Below, piece after piece: positions 1 to 13,009 of a stretch of 64,000 bases of DNA; positions within the stretch are counted from its first letter, which is position 1; each line of letters starts with the position of its first letter. The stretch is from Turbatrix aceti (taxonomy: Eukaryota; Nematoda; Chromadorea; Rhabditida; Panagrolaimidae): positions 4,678,739 through 4,742,738 of the forward strand of contig OZ017767.1 of the NCBI GenBank assembly GCA_963969345.1, given 5' to 3'. A program made the position numbers and the translations under genes. The notes below the pieces were generated by a model that was not told where the DNA came from, did not search any database, and saw only the letters and a list, made by a program, of their open reading frames with translations.

Positions 1-306
1 CACCCCGAATTTAGTGCTCTCCTGGTGTGGAATGTCGCCTTTACCGATATCCAGGGCTGTGTGGGCAAGAAATCGTCTGCTGCGCAGAAGAAGCAGGCGT
101 GCGAACGCTTCATGGCCCGCGCGATGGAGTCGCTCAAGCTCTGCTTCCGTCGGGCTTCTCTCGGCGATGATACGGCTCTCGATCGCATCTCCGGGTGCTC
201 GCCGGCTGTTGTCGCTCAGCGCATCGAAATCGGCTTTGCCAAGGCCGGCTTCGAGCGTACCCTCGTCGCGTTCGAGCTTGTCGACTTTCCCCACTTTGAC
301 GCTCAT
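1..306 (-). CDS. Charged hypothetical protein, N-terminal fragment running off the left edge
   Basis: An open frame runs from an ATG at 306 on the minus strand to the window edge with no stop, about 102 codons. It begins MSVKVGKVDKLERDEG and is rich in Lys, Arg, Asp and Glu, with helix-like stretches such as SPTEAELERLHRAGHEAF. Codon use is GC-rich at third positions, like the better supported genes in this window. No domain is recognised. The C-terminus and any introns lie outside the window. The ATG is the first in the frame and sits just downstream of T-rich sequence. It could instead be an internal exon of a longer gene. Confidence 0.4.
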   Translation of the reverse strand, partial: MSVKVGKVDKLERDEGTLEAGLGKADFDALSDNSRRAPGDAIESRIIAERSPTEAELERLHRAGHEAFARLLLLRSRRFLAHTALDIGKGDIPHQESTKFGV

Positions 307-3300
307 GATGGTGAGTGATCGCTCGAATTTTGTCATGGCTTACCGGGCTCAAATATTTTTTTGAATACTCTGCGCGTAGTATCTGCCGAATACGAGAACT
401 GCTTGGCTTTTCTGCGCCATTTTTAGCTCCAAGACGGATTAGATTAACCATAGCAGGCTAAAAAAAGTACTGTATTGTTTTGCAGCCTCGCACCGGCTCA
501 AGTACTACGCTTCAAAGCAAGTGGCGGTCCTCGAGCTGACGCCGTGCCGCAATCGTCCGAAGCGATGGGTGGTTCCGCACCACTTTGGCCTCGTCGGCCA
601 CATCCGGCTCCTGCGCGCCGCGGACTGGGTGAGTTCGAAAGAACGTTCCTGGAAGGGGATCTGTTTTCGTTTTCGGCCTACTTCCGAGACGGGTCACGTT
701 CTGTTTGTTCTTCTGGCTATTTTTGCCGGCTTTAGGGGCCATTCGAGTGTCTGTAGTCTAAAGATCGACTTCCTGTCCGCTTTCTTTTAAAATCCAGGCG
801 ACGTTCTGTAGAATTAAATTTTTTTGGTTTGTGAGAGTCGTCTCCGGTTGATGCTTTTGAAAGGTGACTCGATTTTCATGGTCTCAATTTTTTTTCTGAA
901 TTCGTAGTTTTTATTCGTATCCCTGGAATCATCGCCACACCTTCGCATTTTCACAAAGAGTCATAACCTCGTCAGAGAACACCTGACGGCGACACTGTGG
1001 AATTAGTTCCGCGCTAGAGAACGTCAAAGGTCGTATGCGCGAAGAAAAAAAAAAAGGCTAAGCTTTTGTTGACCCATCCCAAATACGTCTGGGCGATGTT
1101 TACGTGCTCCGCGCGACACTGCTTGCCTTTTACACCCGCGCCCGCCCGTCTTCCTGATCTTTCGTCTGGTCGAAGAAGCCTCACTTGCGCTTGGTGGGGT
1201 TCTCATCCTGCAGATACGGTCGCTGTTACACGGAATGATCTTGATTTGGTCTCTGCGACGGCGGACGACACTTGTTTTTTTGAGGAGACGTGGTTTTGGT
1301 TTTCTGGCGACGCTTGAAGGCCAGCGCGTGGCTTAATCTCAAAATCATGTTTTTTGCTGATTTTGTGTGCAAATCTGTGAAAAACACTCTGCAGTCCTAA
1401 ATATTTACGATGATGACAGGTCCCTCTGTGCTCTGAATCGCATTGTCAACATTTTTTGGTGCACCAGGACGATGGCTATGGCCACGGGAGCACTCTGGAC
1501 CTTGGATGCTTTTCTTGGAGTTCAGTGGCAAGGTGTGCCTTGTTCCAATGTCCGGGTGAAAGGTGCTCTTATCCTTGGACGTAAGCACATTAGAATTCGC
1601 TCACATCGGAGGGCTGTCTTATCCGAGGGGTATTTTGACCAATGGGGTCTTCTTTGGAAATAGAAAACAAGCCGCACCTGTTTTTCATCTTTCTGCCATC
1701 TCTGTGAAGACAGCCGACACTGAAAAAAGTGGCTTGTGTATTTTTGTTTTTATTTTCTCGTGACCCACAGCTGCGCCACATGCACTACACGAGGAGGAAG
1801 GGCTTGCAGAAGAGAAGCCGCGCACCGGGTACAACGCAAACCCCATCGACCGATGGGGTTTGCGCAGGGCTTATCCACAATCAGGCGGTAGGGCTCCTCT
1901 TCACGTGCTGGAAGCGGCAATGTACCCGTGGGCTCTTAGCCCTCCTCCACCGGGAAAGGGGAACAATAAAAAAAAGCACGGCCAGCAGCAGCGCTTCGCT
2001 TTTGCTTGGTTTTTGTTTTCTGTCGAACGAAAAAAACACAGCACAAGTAAGCATGAGATTAGTTTTGTTCACGGACGACGACGACAACGACCGACGCCAC
2101 CCGTGTATCCGCAGTGTCTTTTTTTCCTAGAGGAATGTGCTAGCAGCACCGTCATTAGTACTATATTTAAGTCAAGTGTTGTCTGCATGAAAGCTGCTTT
2201 GTTTTTTGCTGGCTAATCGTATAGTGCGGACACCACCACCGCGGGCGTTCTGCTCCCACTTGGCACGTTCTCCCAGACAGGCAGGCAGGCGGGAGGAGCA
2301 CTTCCTGCCATTTGTCGCACTTCCGTCGCCATCCGGTATTTCGGGGGTTCAAGTACATCTTGCGGCCGTAGTTCTGGGGACGAGTTATTTGTAGCTACCG
2401 TTGTCGCTATATGCTATGCGATAGTTTTTATCGCCCAGAAAGCATCCATTCTGTGATAAGAATTGTTCTCGTCGATTATCACGGAGCAGGGATTGGTCAG
2501 CAGAGGTTCCGTATTCTTGTATGTTCGACACAAAAAAAACGCTAGTTGGTTGTCAGGCTGATGAGAGAACAGCGCGTCTAGTTTGGTAATAAGTTCTCGA
2601 AAAATGGACTAATGACGGCAAATTCTATTTGGAATTCACGCCTTCCATTCCGATGATTAAAATTTCTGCATTGCTGATTTTTTCTTGGAAAAAATGCTTA
2701 ATTAATTTTATGTTTTGAAAAAAGGCAGTTCCTATGCACTTGCATTCTTTGTTTGCTCGAGGGCGCGAAACTTGAGCGGTCGGCAAAGTTTTTTCTTTGA
2801 ACCTTGAGTCCCATCAAGCAGTGCTTTGCTTTATGGCTTCGGGCTGTGAACTCTTATCTGTCTTTTCGCCACGTATCTAGCATGTACCTGACTGGCTCAT
2901 CGTGCATTGGTTTTCTGTGTTCTGCCCAAACCGCTGCAAGCGATTTTCCAAACCCGAGCCACAAATTTTTTTTGCGTTTTGCGTGCTCTGACGCGTCACT
3001 GCCACCGAGGGTGTTTACGCGGACGACCGACCGGTGAGAGTGATGAGCCAGTACCCCGCAGTGGTGTGCTTTTTTGCGTAATGGCCATTGCCTGGCCGAG
3101 TGGTTCTGCACGCAAACTGCCCGACCGGCCATCCTCATCCCATCTGCTTGGCTGGCTGCGTATGCCCCCAAGCAGGCAGCGCCATTCCGTAATTGGAAGA
3201 CCACGAGGCTTTTTTTACATTCAATAACATCTGCCTGCCGTGGCTGCATCTTCCAGAACTCGGTGGTTTGTTTATCTCTGCAGAGAACGACAGTAGCCAG

Positions 3301-6300
3301 CCGAGTCGGCGTTGGGGACATGGACGTGCTCTCGTTTGTCCGCCTGGACGGATAGATATGTGGATAGCTCGATTGGCCTCGACAGCTTTTGCAGCACGGT
3401 GATGGATTGGTTATGAAGGGTCTTCGTTTTGCTCTTTGATCGCCTCCCTGTTTTTCTTGTTTTTTATTCTTGGCTCGCCAGTAGGCTACGTGCTGCGCTG
3501 TGCTGTAATAAGCAATCGTGTTTTGATCGCTAGTGACCGCCGAATGGTGCTGTGTTGAGCGGCACGTCGTCATCATCGACAGCCGCCGGGTTGTTCGATC
3601 GGGACCGGTTGTTCCCACCGGTGAGGAGGCTTACGCGGTATCGGTCTCGAGTCGAAAAACCATACTGGCGTAGATTAGGTAGTCTCGGCCAATTCAGGAA
3701 CGGACGCGTGGTGGTTCTTTGCTGGTCTCGCCATGGTCTCACGCCGACCACGTTGCGAGGACTCCGTCGACGATGAGGATTTGTACAACAATTGAATCGA
3801 CGTCGATGTTATGTGACTTCCTTGTCGAGTGAGACTTGCCAGGTAGAAGTACCTCTTTGTCGACGCCTATTGTCCATTGTTAGGATGCAGCACGCACGCG
3901 GTGTTGTTTTGGCGGTTTCACGTCATCTCCGAACTCCGAGCTACATACGTGCTGCGTGCCGATGGCCATGTTGTCGGAGGAAGCGGCATTGTACTTGCCT
4001 ATTCAGGGACAAATGTCGAAGTTGTTTGAGGACAGATAATGCAATTTGCCGCTTTGATTTAACGTCACGGAAAAAAGTTTGCGGCCAAGTTTTTTTATTC
4101 AGTTGGGCGCTTTAAGTGAGCTCGCTCGGTCTGTTTTGCGTTTTTTTAGCCGGCGGTTTCAGTCTCGCTGACTTGCTGAACTCCCGGAACAACTCGTCCA
4201 CCGAGGCAGGCGCATACTTTATGAATTGGTCTTTTTTTTCAATGGCGTGCACCTTGTTTTTATCGCACTGGGGCGGTTTGCACTTGGCTGCTTTTCCGCG
4301 AACGAGTTCTTCGTCCGGGTTTGTTGCTATTTTTCACTCGCAAATTTTTGCTCGAAAAAAAAACGAATGAATGTGTAGTTCGACCCTGCAGGGTGTCGTA
4401 GGTCGTCGGCGCCTGTGCAGGCAATGTTTCGTTGTTTCGTTCCGCAGGGCAACGAAGCATGGCAACTGATCCGAGCTCAACAGGTGGACGCGTGCTACCC
4501 GTGATGGTATCCACGTGATTATTTTTTCTTTCAAATCGCCCGACGTCTTCGCGTTCGTTCGTTCTTTTCTTTGCTTTTCGGCGTAGTTGTACTTTTTTCT
4601 TCCCACCGGCGTGGTAGTGGGGTATCGGCGATGTCAAACATGTCAAGCGCAAAGGACGAGAATCTCGGGCTTGGTCGCTAGGTACATAGATACGTAGGTA
4701 GGGCTGGTTTAGTGTTTTTTTTGATCGTCGAAGAACGTCACCGATCGGAGACGGCAAGCAAGCAAGGAACTCCCGCTTTTCGTTGTTGCTTTGTATTTAG
4801 AATTTTTAGGTCCGCAGCAGTGAAAACTTTTCTCCTCTCTTTCAAAAAATGCGCTGAAGACCACGTTCTTTTTTTGTTTTCGGTTACCGGGGTGCGGGGT
4901 ACGTCTTGGAATGCCACTGAGGATTGGCAGCCGACAGCTTCCACGTCACACATACCACCCGGGGCGCCAGCAGACTCATCCGAACGGGACGAGCTCAACT
5001 CGCGTAAACAGTCTTTAGGGGACAATTGGTTGAATGTTTTTTGATGCGTGTCCAAAAGTGGTTTATTTCGGGTCATGTTGTCAATGGCACTGGCGACGGA
5101 GACGGCGACGGCGACTGCTGCCCTCCCTAGGGGAGGGCTGGTTTGGAATGTTTTAACAAACAACAAAGTTTGGTGGTGGTATTAAAGTCGCTCTCGTTCC
5201 CTCCCTTGGCCTTGTGAATAGGCCCGGAAAGCATGTCTTTTCCTTTGTTTGTCGTTGTCAATTGTCAGTGTCGGAGTTCATGGTTGGGCGGCGAACGAAC
5301 ACGGGACGCGATCTTAGATAGCTTTGTTTGCGACAACGGGCTTTGTTCCCGTCGTGGGTGCCGTAGATGCGGCGATGTGCTTTTAGTTGACTCTTCCACG
5401 TCACTGATCTTTGCGCGTCCGAGTTCCCTGCCTTTTTTGATGATCGTTGATTGAGCAGATCGCGTCAGACTCTGCGGCTGACAGCATTCGATCGGGGGTG
5501 GAATGGCTGTTCGACGTGTGCTTGCGCTGGGGCTGCCCGGAAGCGAGCATGACTCACGCGCAGAGGGGTTTCCTTCGCCTTTCTTGTCTTGGCTTGTAGG
5601 CGGATTCACAGAAGCATGCGACTGCTGCTGCTGCTGCTACATAATGCTCGTCGATTCGCGAAGGATTGATCTGAGTCAGTGCGGGGAGCTGCTGCGTGCA
5701 CCTACGAAGCACCGGTCCTCGCCAGTCGCTCTGCGTCATCCATCCCTCGCCCAGTAAACAGAATCTATCTAGCTATTTGCTCGCTGAACTCATGTCTGCG
5801 CGGGTTTTACACCGGAAGGCAAAGATGACTACGTATCAGTCGTCTCTCACAGATCACAGTTTCCATGCGCGTGTCACAGAAATGACCCCGTCATGGTGCT
5901 GGTGCAGGTGTGTGATCTGTGTTGCCCGCCTGCGCGAGTGTTTTTCTCGTAGGATGTTATTGTGTCTTTTTTATGGGCTCTTTACGCTACCGCCGCCGTG
6001 TAGGGTTCAAGTTTGCGTCTCGAAAGTTGATTGGTCCGACGACATTCACGGACTTGTCTCTTTTTTTTGGTCTTTCCATACAAGAAATTGGACGCCAATG
6101 GCACTTTGTCTGGCTGGGGCAGTTAGACGGTCTCGTGCTGTTGTTTTTTATGCGGACATTGTTGAGCAAGCAAGCACACATGCCATCTTTGTTTTCTGTG
6201 CACTCGTAGTTGTTTTCCACCAATCTTCCAGCCTTCTAGCTGGATGGTCTGTGAGTGAACGAACGACTCACACTTGCGATGTTTTTCGTTTTTTTTGTTG

Positions 6301-8435
6301 CTGGGGGTGTGTTTGCGGACAAAAGCGCCTTGTTTTGGGCCAGCCAGCCTGCCTGCTTACGACTGACTGTGTTTCACCTTTTGGAAAGCAAGCAGGGAAG
6401 CAGGAGAAGGGTCTTTGGTCGTTGCGTTGCTCCATCGAGCCAGTCAGCTTCCCTGCCAACCAGCTGGATGCGCCTGGGAGGCAGAACAAAACACATATTG
6501 CCACTAACTGAGTTAGCGATCAGGCAACAGGCCGCGGACGCGTTTTCCCCGTAACCCTGGGAGAAGGAGGCACACCATCGTCTTCGTCTTGCGTCATAGT
6601 GATGTTTGCCCTTCCTTGCGCCGGTATGCACTCAGGCGACGCGGTGTCTCCGTTCCGAGGCAAACCCTGGCTGGCTTCGTCTGTTCGCCTGACTTGCACC
6701 TAGGATTAGGCGTTGTTATCGCGCTCTTTTCAAAGATCATCGTTTCTTTCAAAAACGGAGCGAAAAGTGTTTTTGACGCAGTGTTGCACGTTTTACTTTT
6801 ATCTCCGCGTCAGCCAAGGTCGTCGTCGTTGTCGTCGACGGTGGTGGTGTCTTCGGTTGTCCATTCCACCTTCCTGCCCCGTGTGGGAGGCAGTTGTCGT
6901 TTCCGCGCAACAGCCGCGATTTCTGGTCGTCGTCGGAGACTTGGTTATCAGTGCTCGCATGCAGCTTTGCGAACTCTGATGACTCTGCAGCTCTGCATGT
7001 GCCTGCAGGGGAAGAGAGAAGGAAGGAGCTGATTCGAGCGACTCGAGCCATCATCTCGCGATCTGCGTTGACGTCGCAGATCGCACGTAGACGCTTGAAA
7101 CGGGCCTTCTTTCCCCTACGAATGAGCGCTTTGTGCTACGAAAAAAGCAAAAAAGCCGCTTTTTGTGTACGTTTACCCCCAATTAGTCTGGCCCTCGGTG
7201 TTTGTGGCTGTGGCTGTGGCTATTGTCGACTGTGATTGAGGCTCGCTCTCGATTGTGTTTGCTGACAGGACTACGGATAGCGGCGAGTTCTCCGGACAAT
7301 CGCGACTGGGAAGTGGTTGATGCTTTTTTTTGCGATGCTCGTTTTTCTGACTCTTCAAACTCATTGCTTACCCACCGGGTTACGACGGTGGATGTTTGCG
7401 TGTTTTCGTCCGATGTTCAGTTTCTACCTTTGGGTGCTGCGTCGTCGATGCCGGCCCCGCCTCTGTGCTTAAAAAAAAACGGTCCCAGAAAGCAGTCTTT
7501 CGTGTTTTTGGCATATGAAAATTTGTGTTAATTGGCGCAGGCCAGGAGGCAAGAGGATCTCTCGTTCCTTGGTTTCTCGGTTTGCAGGAATTTTCCTGGA
7601 AAACTCGGACACGCTGGCTAAATACTTGTGGCTGCCGGTCGGTCGTCAAGTGTTTTTGTGCCGAAGGCGAAGAGCGAGTTAACGCGCGAGACGAGTCAGT
7701 CACGAGCACGAGTGCCTGGTCGCCTATAGGCATTATATTTATAATATTAGCACACCGGCCACCCCAGGGGAAGTTGTAGCAGTGAGCGCGACTCGCTGCT
7801 GCTGCTCCCCGAAAACACCTGTCTTTGTCCAGCCGACGCGTGCCATTTTAGTGTTCACCGGCGCATTAGTATTAGATATTACTTGACTTCTTATCCCTGT
7901 GCTGTGGGCTGTGTGCGTGGCTTTGCTCTCGGCTGTTTACTATATGCCAAGGATGACTCGCACCGGGCGTTCTGAGGAGTTCAGAAAACACCCGGTTGAA
8001 CGAGGGAGGCATACTGTTGTCTACACGTTTCATCTGTCTGCTGCTTATATATTTAGCTTTTCATTATTCAGTGGGACGCTTCGGACGCTGACTGAGAAGT
8101 ATGTATGTATTTCGGGGCGCAGCAGCATGTTGTTGTTTTTTGTTGCCCGACGCGTCGACGTCGTCGTGTGTCTCGTGTGCAGGCGAGAAACAGACAAACA
8201 GCGCTGACACATCTGACTGTCATTCATTCCTTGCAATGTTCCCTGATCGGCACCCCTTTTTAAAATCACAGCTTGTGATATGTGGAATTCCAAGCGCGCG
8301 CCACCCGGAGCCTGTCGCGGTTGATTTGGTAACATAGCCACGCTCGCCGTGTGACTGACTGACTGACTGTCTGACTGACTGGTCCTCCCTCCCCCGTGCT
8401 AGCTGAAGAAGAAGCTCATTGAATATCCTTTGCAG
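307..8435. other. Long non-coding stretch, possibly 5' regulatory or 5'-UTR intron sequence
   Basis: No reading frame here shows convincing composition, domain similarity or consistent splice phasing. The plus strand carries many T runs and few A runs, as expected for sense-strand intron or leader sequence of the plus-strand gene that follows. The first coding exon of that gene begins directly after a good acceptor (ctttgcag then ATG), so a 5'-UTR intron or a trans-splice acceptor may lie at the right end. Short simple repeats include (ctg)n near 5622-5636. Confidence 0.5.
8351..8380. repeat. (gact)n microsatellite
   Basis: Imperfect tandem gact tetranucleotides, interrupted once by gtct, about 55 bases upstream of the ATG of the next gene. 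Confidence 0.8.
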
Positions 8436-9553
8436 ATGATTGACTGTGCCCGTTTTCGTGTCCAAGAGGTGCTGCCTGATCTAAGTAACTCCTTGACCGA
8501 CTACTCCAAGGCCATGGCTTACGACTCGTCCACGTCCTCGGACGACTCGTCTTCCGACGATGAGTACGACGTCCGGGATATCGTTATCATGGCCACCCAG
8601 CCGGTGGACGTCGAGTTCCGCCGTCCGCAGCCGGCCACCCCTCCTCCCATCCGGGTGCCGCCGCCGCAGCCCATTGCCCGTCGCACCTCGTTCTCCGGCC
8701 GCTTCACCATCACACGGGTTGCCGAGCCGGCCAACAAGCCGCTTCACGTCGACGCGCTGTCGCCCAGCCCGACGTCGAACGGCTGCATGGTGGTTTCGCC
8801 GTCGGAGAGCGTTGATTCGGGTGTCGCGTCGCCCGGCATCCTCTACGACTCGGATGCGGCGTTCCGTCTTACAAAGATGCGCGATCGCTCGGCCTCGGAG
8901 TGCTTCCCGTCCCTGGATGCGCCTCTGGTCCGCAAGGGCATCCTGAAGAAGACCCGCAACCTCGCGCCTCTCGGAGTCGGTCTCCGCCGATCTCCCGCGT
9001 CTCGCGTCCTCTTCACGCGTTCGGTTTCCGAGTGCAATGACTCTTCCCTCGCCATGGAGTCCGTCGGGGACCTCGAGTTTCTCGCCGACAACTTTTGCTC
9101 TCGCGTCAGCGAAGGCGACGAATCCGGCCTCATGACGGATTCTGACGATCCGCCCTCCGAGATGGTGACCATCAAGAAGCGGGTCTCCTTCAGCGAACAC
9201 GTCCAGGCCCGCATCTACCGCAGCAACTCGTCCATCCTCGGACAACGCAAGCGCAATGAACGCAAGAAGCAGAGGCGGCAGCGGACGGATTCGGACTCCA
9301 CCGCCCCGGACGACAGCCCGTACGGCAGCTCCGATACCCTCTTCAGCGGAGGAGGTGAGCTCGCTTTTTTTTCGAAAATGTTTGACGTAAACGTGTTTTT
9401 TGCTTTTCAGAAGGATCTTCTCTCGCTGACACGCCGTGCAATGGCGAGCCGCAGAACGACTCGAGCGATTCTGCGATTGGCGACGAGCTGGCCGTGATCG
9501 GCGAAGAAGCCGACGCCGACGTCCACAAGCACCTCGACGCCCTCTCGTTGTGA
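8436..9553 (+). CDS. Disordered Ser/Arg-rich protein with RVSF (PP1-type) docking motif
   Basis: Two exons, 8436-9354 and 9411-9553, give 353 residues. The intron is GT-AG (gtgagc to cttttcag) and splits a codon after its first base. The start is the ATG directly after a strong acceptor sequence. The N-terminus is Ser/Asp-rich (about 20-45), followed by Pro-rich and Ser-Arg stretches, a KGILKKTR segment, and near residue 250 the sequence KKRVSFSEHVQARIYRSNSS, then a basic patch KRNERKKQRRQ. RVSF fits the RVxF consensus used to dock protein phosphatase 1; several RS/TS sites could be kinase targets. After the intron the protein ends acidic (ADADVHKHLDALSL). No catalytic fold is visible. A PP1-regulatory or scaffold role is inference from the short motif only. 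Expression as a single-intron mRNA is well supported by frame restoration across the intron. Confidence 0.75.
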
Positions 9554-10213
9554 CATGCTGCCTCACTTGCCGCTGCCTTTTGAACCAAATAATTCAATTC
9601 AATTCCCTCGCCATCCATCGCTGGAGCGACTGGCCGGCCTCCTCGCGTCTTGTGCACATCCCATCCCATTTCCTATTGGAATCTGACTAGGACCGCCCTG
9701 ACCCATCTGACTTGACTCTACCCCCACTTCGGGGATGATGTAAGATACCTGTAAGACTCCTTTTTTCCTATTCCGCCCGTGGCTCGGTTTGTACCCTCCG
9801 CGGGCTCGTTCGTACCTGACAATCTAAGTGGTGACTGAATTTCTCCGAGTTGTACATATTTATTGTTTTTTTCTCGCTCTCTCCTTACTGAACGTGTGAT
9901 CTTCTCTTGGCCCTCCTGGTTTCCTAGTAAGCTAAGTTCTCCCGGGTGATCCTGGTCGACGCCCTTCGGCGTCCCTCGTAGTAAATAGTTTTAATTAATA
10001 ATCACCACCACATTTCCCCTGTTGTTGACTTTGACCATACGGAGTACGTCGTTGGTTACTTTATTATTCCTTTTGTTTGTTTTTTTAAAAGTTCGTTCCG
10101 TAGCGATGGTTAATGAATGAATGCCATGATTTGAGCGGAAGGCGGCAGGGGTGAGTCGCGTGAAAGACAGACAGCGTTCGGAGGAGGAGGAGGAGGTCGG
10201 CGAAGAGGATGAA
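9554..10213. other. 3' region between convergent genes
   Basis: Between the stop of the RVSF gene and the stop of the minus-strand small membrane protein. It is AT-richer, with T runs at 9860-9880 and taaatagttttaattaataat near 9983. I see no coding potential; it presumably holds the two 3' UTRs. Confidence 0.5.
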
Positions 10214-11488
10214 TCAGAGGTTGATGCCCAGGTTGTTGAGCAGCTGCGCAATCGGGGAATTCGGGTTGTTGACGACTGAAAAAAAAGAAAGTGCATGATA
10301 AGAAAGGCAGTTGAGTGATTGTGTAGTGATCCTTGCCCCGCTTGATTGTACTACAGACGCACCCATGCGAAAAGAGTTCATGCGTGCGCTATCCCAAAAA
10401 AGAACAACTTGCAACTAAACAGTGTTAGTGTTTATCATGAAACTGTCTTGATAGGCTACTCAAAGACTACTCTATGGACCGGCTTACGTCATGGTCTTCC
10501 GATCTTCGCCAGTCGAGAAAAAAAAAGCAACTCCTGTCTGTTGTACGTGGACAAAGCAAAAAATATTTACGACGTGTTTTTTGTAAGCAAACGGGTCACC
10601 CTCGACTGCGGCAAAAACAAATAGTTTTCATGGACAAAAAAATAAATTCATGGATGAACAAAAAACAACTCCCAAAAGCCAAGCTTTTGTGTTCGCGTCC
10701 TCCGTAAAACCAATTGAGCTTCCAAATAAAAAGTGCGGAGCGCATAGAATTACTCTAAAAACAAGTGTAGCTATCCTCTGTCGGGCTTCTAGTGGACTGT
10801 TGTCCAGTCATTTTCCCTGAGCAAAGCCAGGTGCCCGTCGGAGTGCTCCCTGCAGCCCTATTCCAGAGGACCAATCGAGTGAGTGTCCAGCAAAAAGCCG
10901 AGAAAGAGGTAAAAAGAGGCCGGTGGCCTTCTGAACAAACATTCCTCTCCTCCACATTGTTGTAACCGGAGCCGCAGGTGCCCTAGTGGTCAGCTATGAG
11001 AAAAAATAGAATCGCTCAACAAAGAGCAATTCGCTTTTTGAAGCGAAGCGCAATTCGGATTTAAAATGGTCAAAAGCCCCCAAAAAATACTTACGTCGGC
11101 CGATGCGGTTACCCCAACGGTAAAGTTCGACGACGACGGCGATGAAGATACAGAAGATGGCGATTACGAACAACAGGATCCAGAAAACGACGATGCACTG
11201 CGCCCAATCCATCCACATCCAGCGTCTGCGGGATCTGTCGCCAGGGCAGAGCCAGGAGCCGTCTTCCTTCGGGGAGCCGTCATCGTTGATGACGCGTCTG
11301 CGGGCAGGCGGGATGCCTCCTGCGACGGGGATCGGCGGAGGAGGGCTGCCGACGCGCGAAGTCGGCGAAACTGCCAGAGGAGAAGTCGAGCGGTGCGAAG
11401 CCGTATACGCATAGCGGGTGCCGTGGCCGCGTTCGACCTCGTCGATAGCGGTATGGCTGACGGCAGAGACGCGGGCACGCTGCATCAT
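10214..11488 (-). CDS. Small single-pass membrane protein
   Basis: Two exons on the minus strand, 11488-11095 and 10275-10214, give 151 residues. The intron is gtaagt to ttttcag and splits an Arg/Leu boundary codon after one base. The N-terminal ~85 residues are polar, Ser/Pro/Arg-rich and likely cytosolic or disordered. A basic anchor (SRRRWMWMDW) precedes one long hydrophobic helix (CIVVFWILLFVIAIFCIFIA). A short tail follows, with repeated Asn (LVNNPNSPIAQLLNNLGINL). No signal peptide is seen; positive charges before the helix favour N-in orientation. Family not recognised. The intron between the coding exons, about 820 nt, is longer than most in the window, so an additional small exon cannot be excluded. 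Confidence 0.65.
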
Positions 11489-13009
11489 GACGGACTCTGT
11501 ATCTGTATCTGTATCTGGATGACGACCGAAGACAAGCGAGGCCTAGTCGGGAGAGTGAGAGAGGAGTTGACGACTCTCTCGAGTCGGTAAACAGCGGCGA
11601 CTACCTGACTACCTGTGTACACCCCTCCCTGGATCTCCCCAAGCTCATTCCAACAACGACGTGGCCGATTAGTCAGTCTCAAGCCCACCCGCGTGAGCAA
11701 ACACGGAAGGCGTCGTGCCCCTGCCGCAGGACAGGTTCTCGCATGTCTCTTCGCTTGTCCAAGTGCAAAAACAGCTTGTTCCGCGGCCTCAAAGCTTGTA
11801 CAGCCAAGCCGCGTGCTCATCCACTCCCGCGCACACCACACCGCAGACATCAAAACCGGACGGCGACCTACCTCACTCCGGTCCGGTAGCAGTCTAAGAA
11901 CGCGCGTCTGGAGACAGACATAATCCCGGTACATACTTCGCACTTCCGAAGGGGTCTAAGCTCTTCTGACGTAGAAAAACTACGATTTTCAGGTCCTAAA
12001 CGGTTTCGAGTTTTTTTTTGTATCAAACGTAAAAGCCCAGACGGAATCATTAGCAATGTAGACGATACTGTATATCCTGGAAAATCGCTCCGAGACATTT
12101 ATTTTCATCCGAATTCGTTGAATAAGATACACAAACGCAAGTCAGGATGTTGTCAGGTTTCCGAAATGTCTGAAAACGTAACTGCAATTTTTTTGTCGCC
12201 TTCTGTTTCTGAAGGTCCCTGCAATTCTTCAACTTGCCAAAGCCTATGCTTCACGATGAGAATTCTGCTACAAATGTCCGTCAGCACAATCAAACTAATT
12301 TCCCAGTCAATTCATGCACCACCAAAACTTTACTTCCGTGGTTATCACCATTTTTCAGTCCCAAAAGCCACTCTCCATGTTTTTGAGACAAACAAACTGC
12401 ACTCATGAGAAAACAGGAAATATTGTTTTTGACGCGCATTTTTATCACCTTCCGCGTCGTCGTTAGCCCCAAAGTTGACTCTGCGCATCATTTTCGGTAG
12501 CGGACGCTCTGTTTGTGTTTGTCTAGCGGCAAAGTTGAACCCAGGATGCGCTGGGTTCATTCATACGAACGACCTGGTTTTGGAAAAAAGCGCTGCATCG
12601 GCAAACAATTTCAGGACTTTGTGGAACCAGTCCTGGAATATTTTTAGGCCGCGGGTGACGAAACACCGTCCCGAACGATCCCTGGAATTGTTGCACGACG
12701 GCGGTGGCGGAGGCGGTGTGCAACAATTCCGCAGCACGACCAGGTCCCCTACATCTGTCGCCACCGCGCGGACGCAGACGGACCTCAAGGCCACACCTGT
12801 CGCCTTTTTTGGCGCCAAACAATTGACGACTCTCAGTGAGATGAGTCTTGTCCGGTGTCGGGCACTGTCAGTCACAGCGGTTTACAAAAAACCAACTGTT
12901 TTCGTTTCGTTTTCTTCCATGAGAGAAAAAAAACTTTACACTACGCTAAAATGTCAAAAAAGTGAATCCTACGAACGATTTCACCGGGCGAATTCGTGAT
13001 TTCTAAAGT
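11489..13009. other. Intergenic stretch between two minus-strand genes
   Basis: No supported gene. (tctgta)n lies at about 11503-11517, just upstream of the small membrane protein start. A perfect 13-bp inverted repeat (12684-12696 against 12718-12730) encloses a G-rich 21-nt loop. Confidence 0.45.
12684..12730. repeat. 13-bp perfect hairpin with G-rich loop
   Basis: Arms GGAATTGTTGCAC and GTGCAACAATTCC are perfect complements separated by 21 nt of (GGC/GGT)-rich sequence. It lies upstream of no obvious start; function unknown. Confidence 0.7.

Noticed and set aside
8481..9566. 361-codon frame opposite the RVSF gene
   Set aside because: An antisense shadow of a GC-rich coding exon. The plus-strand frame has a matching intron and better composition.
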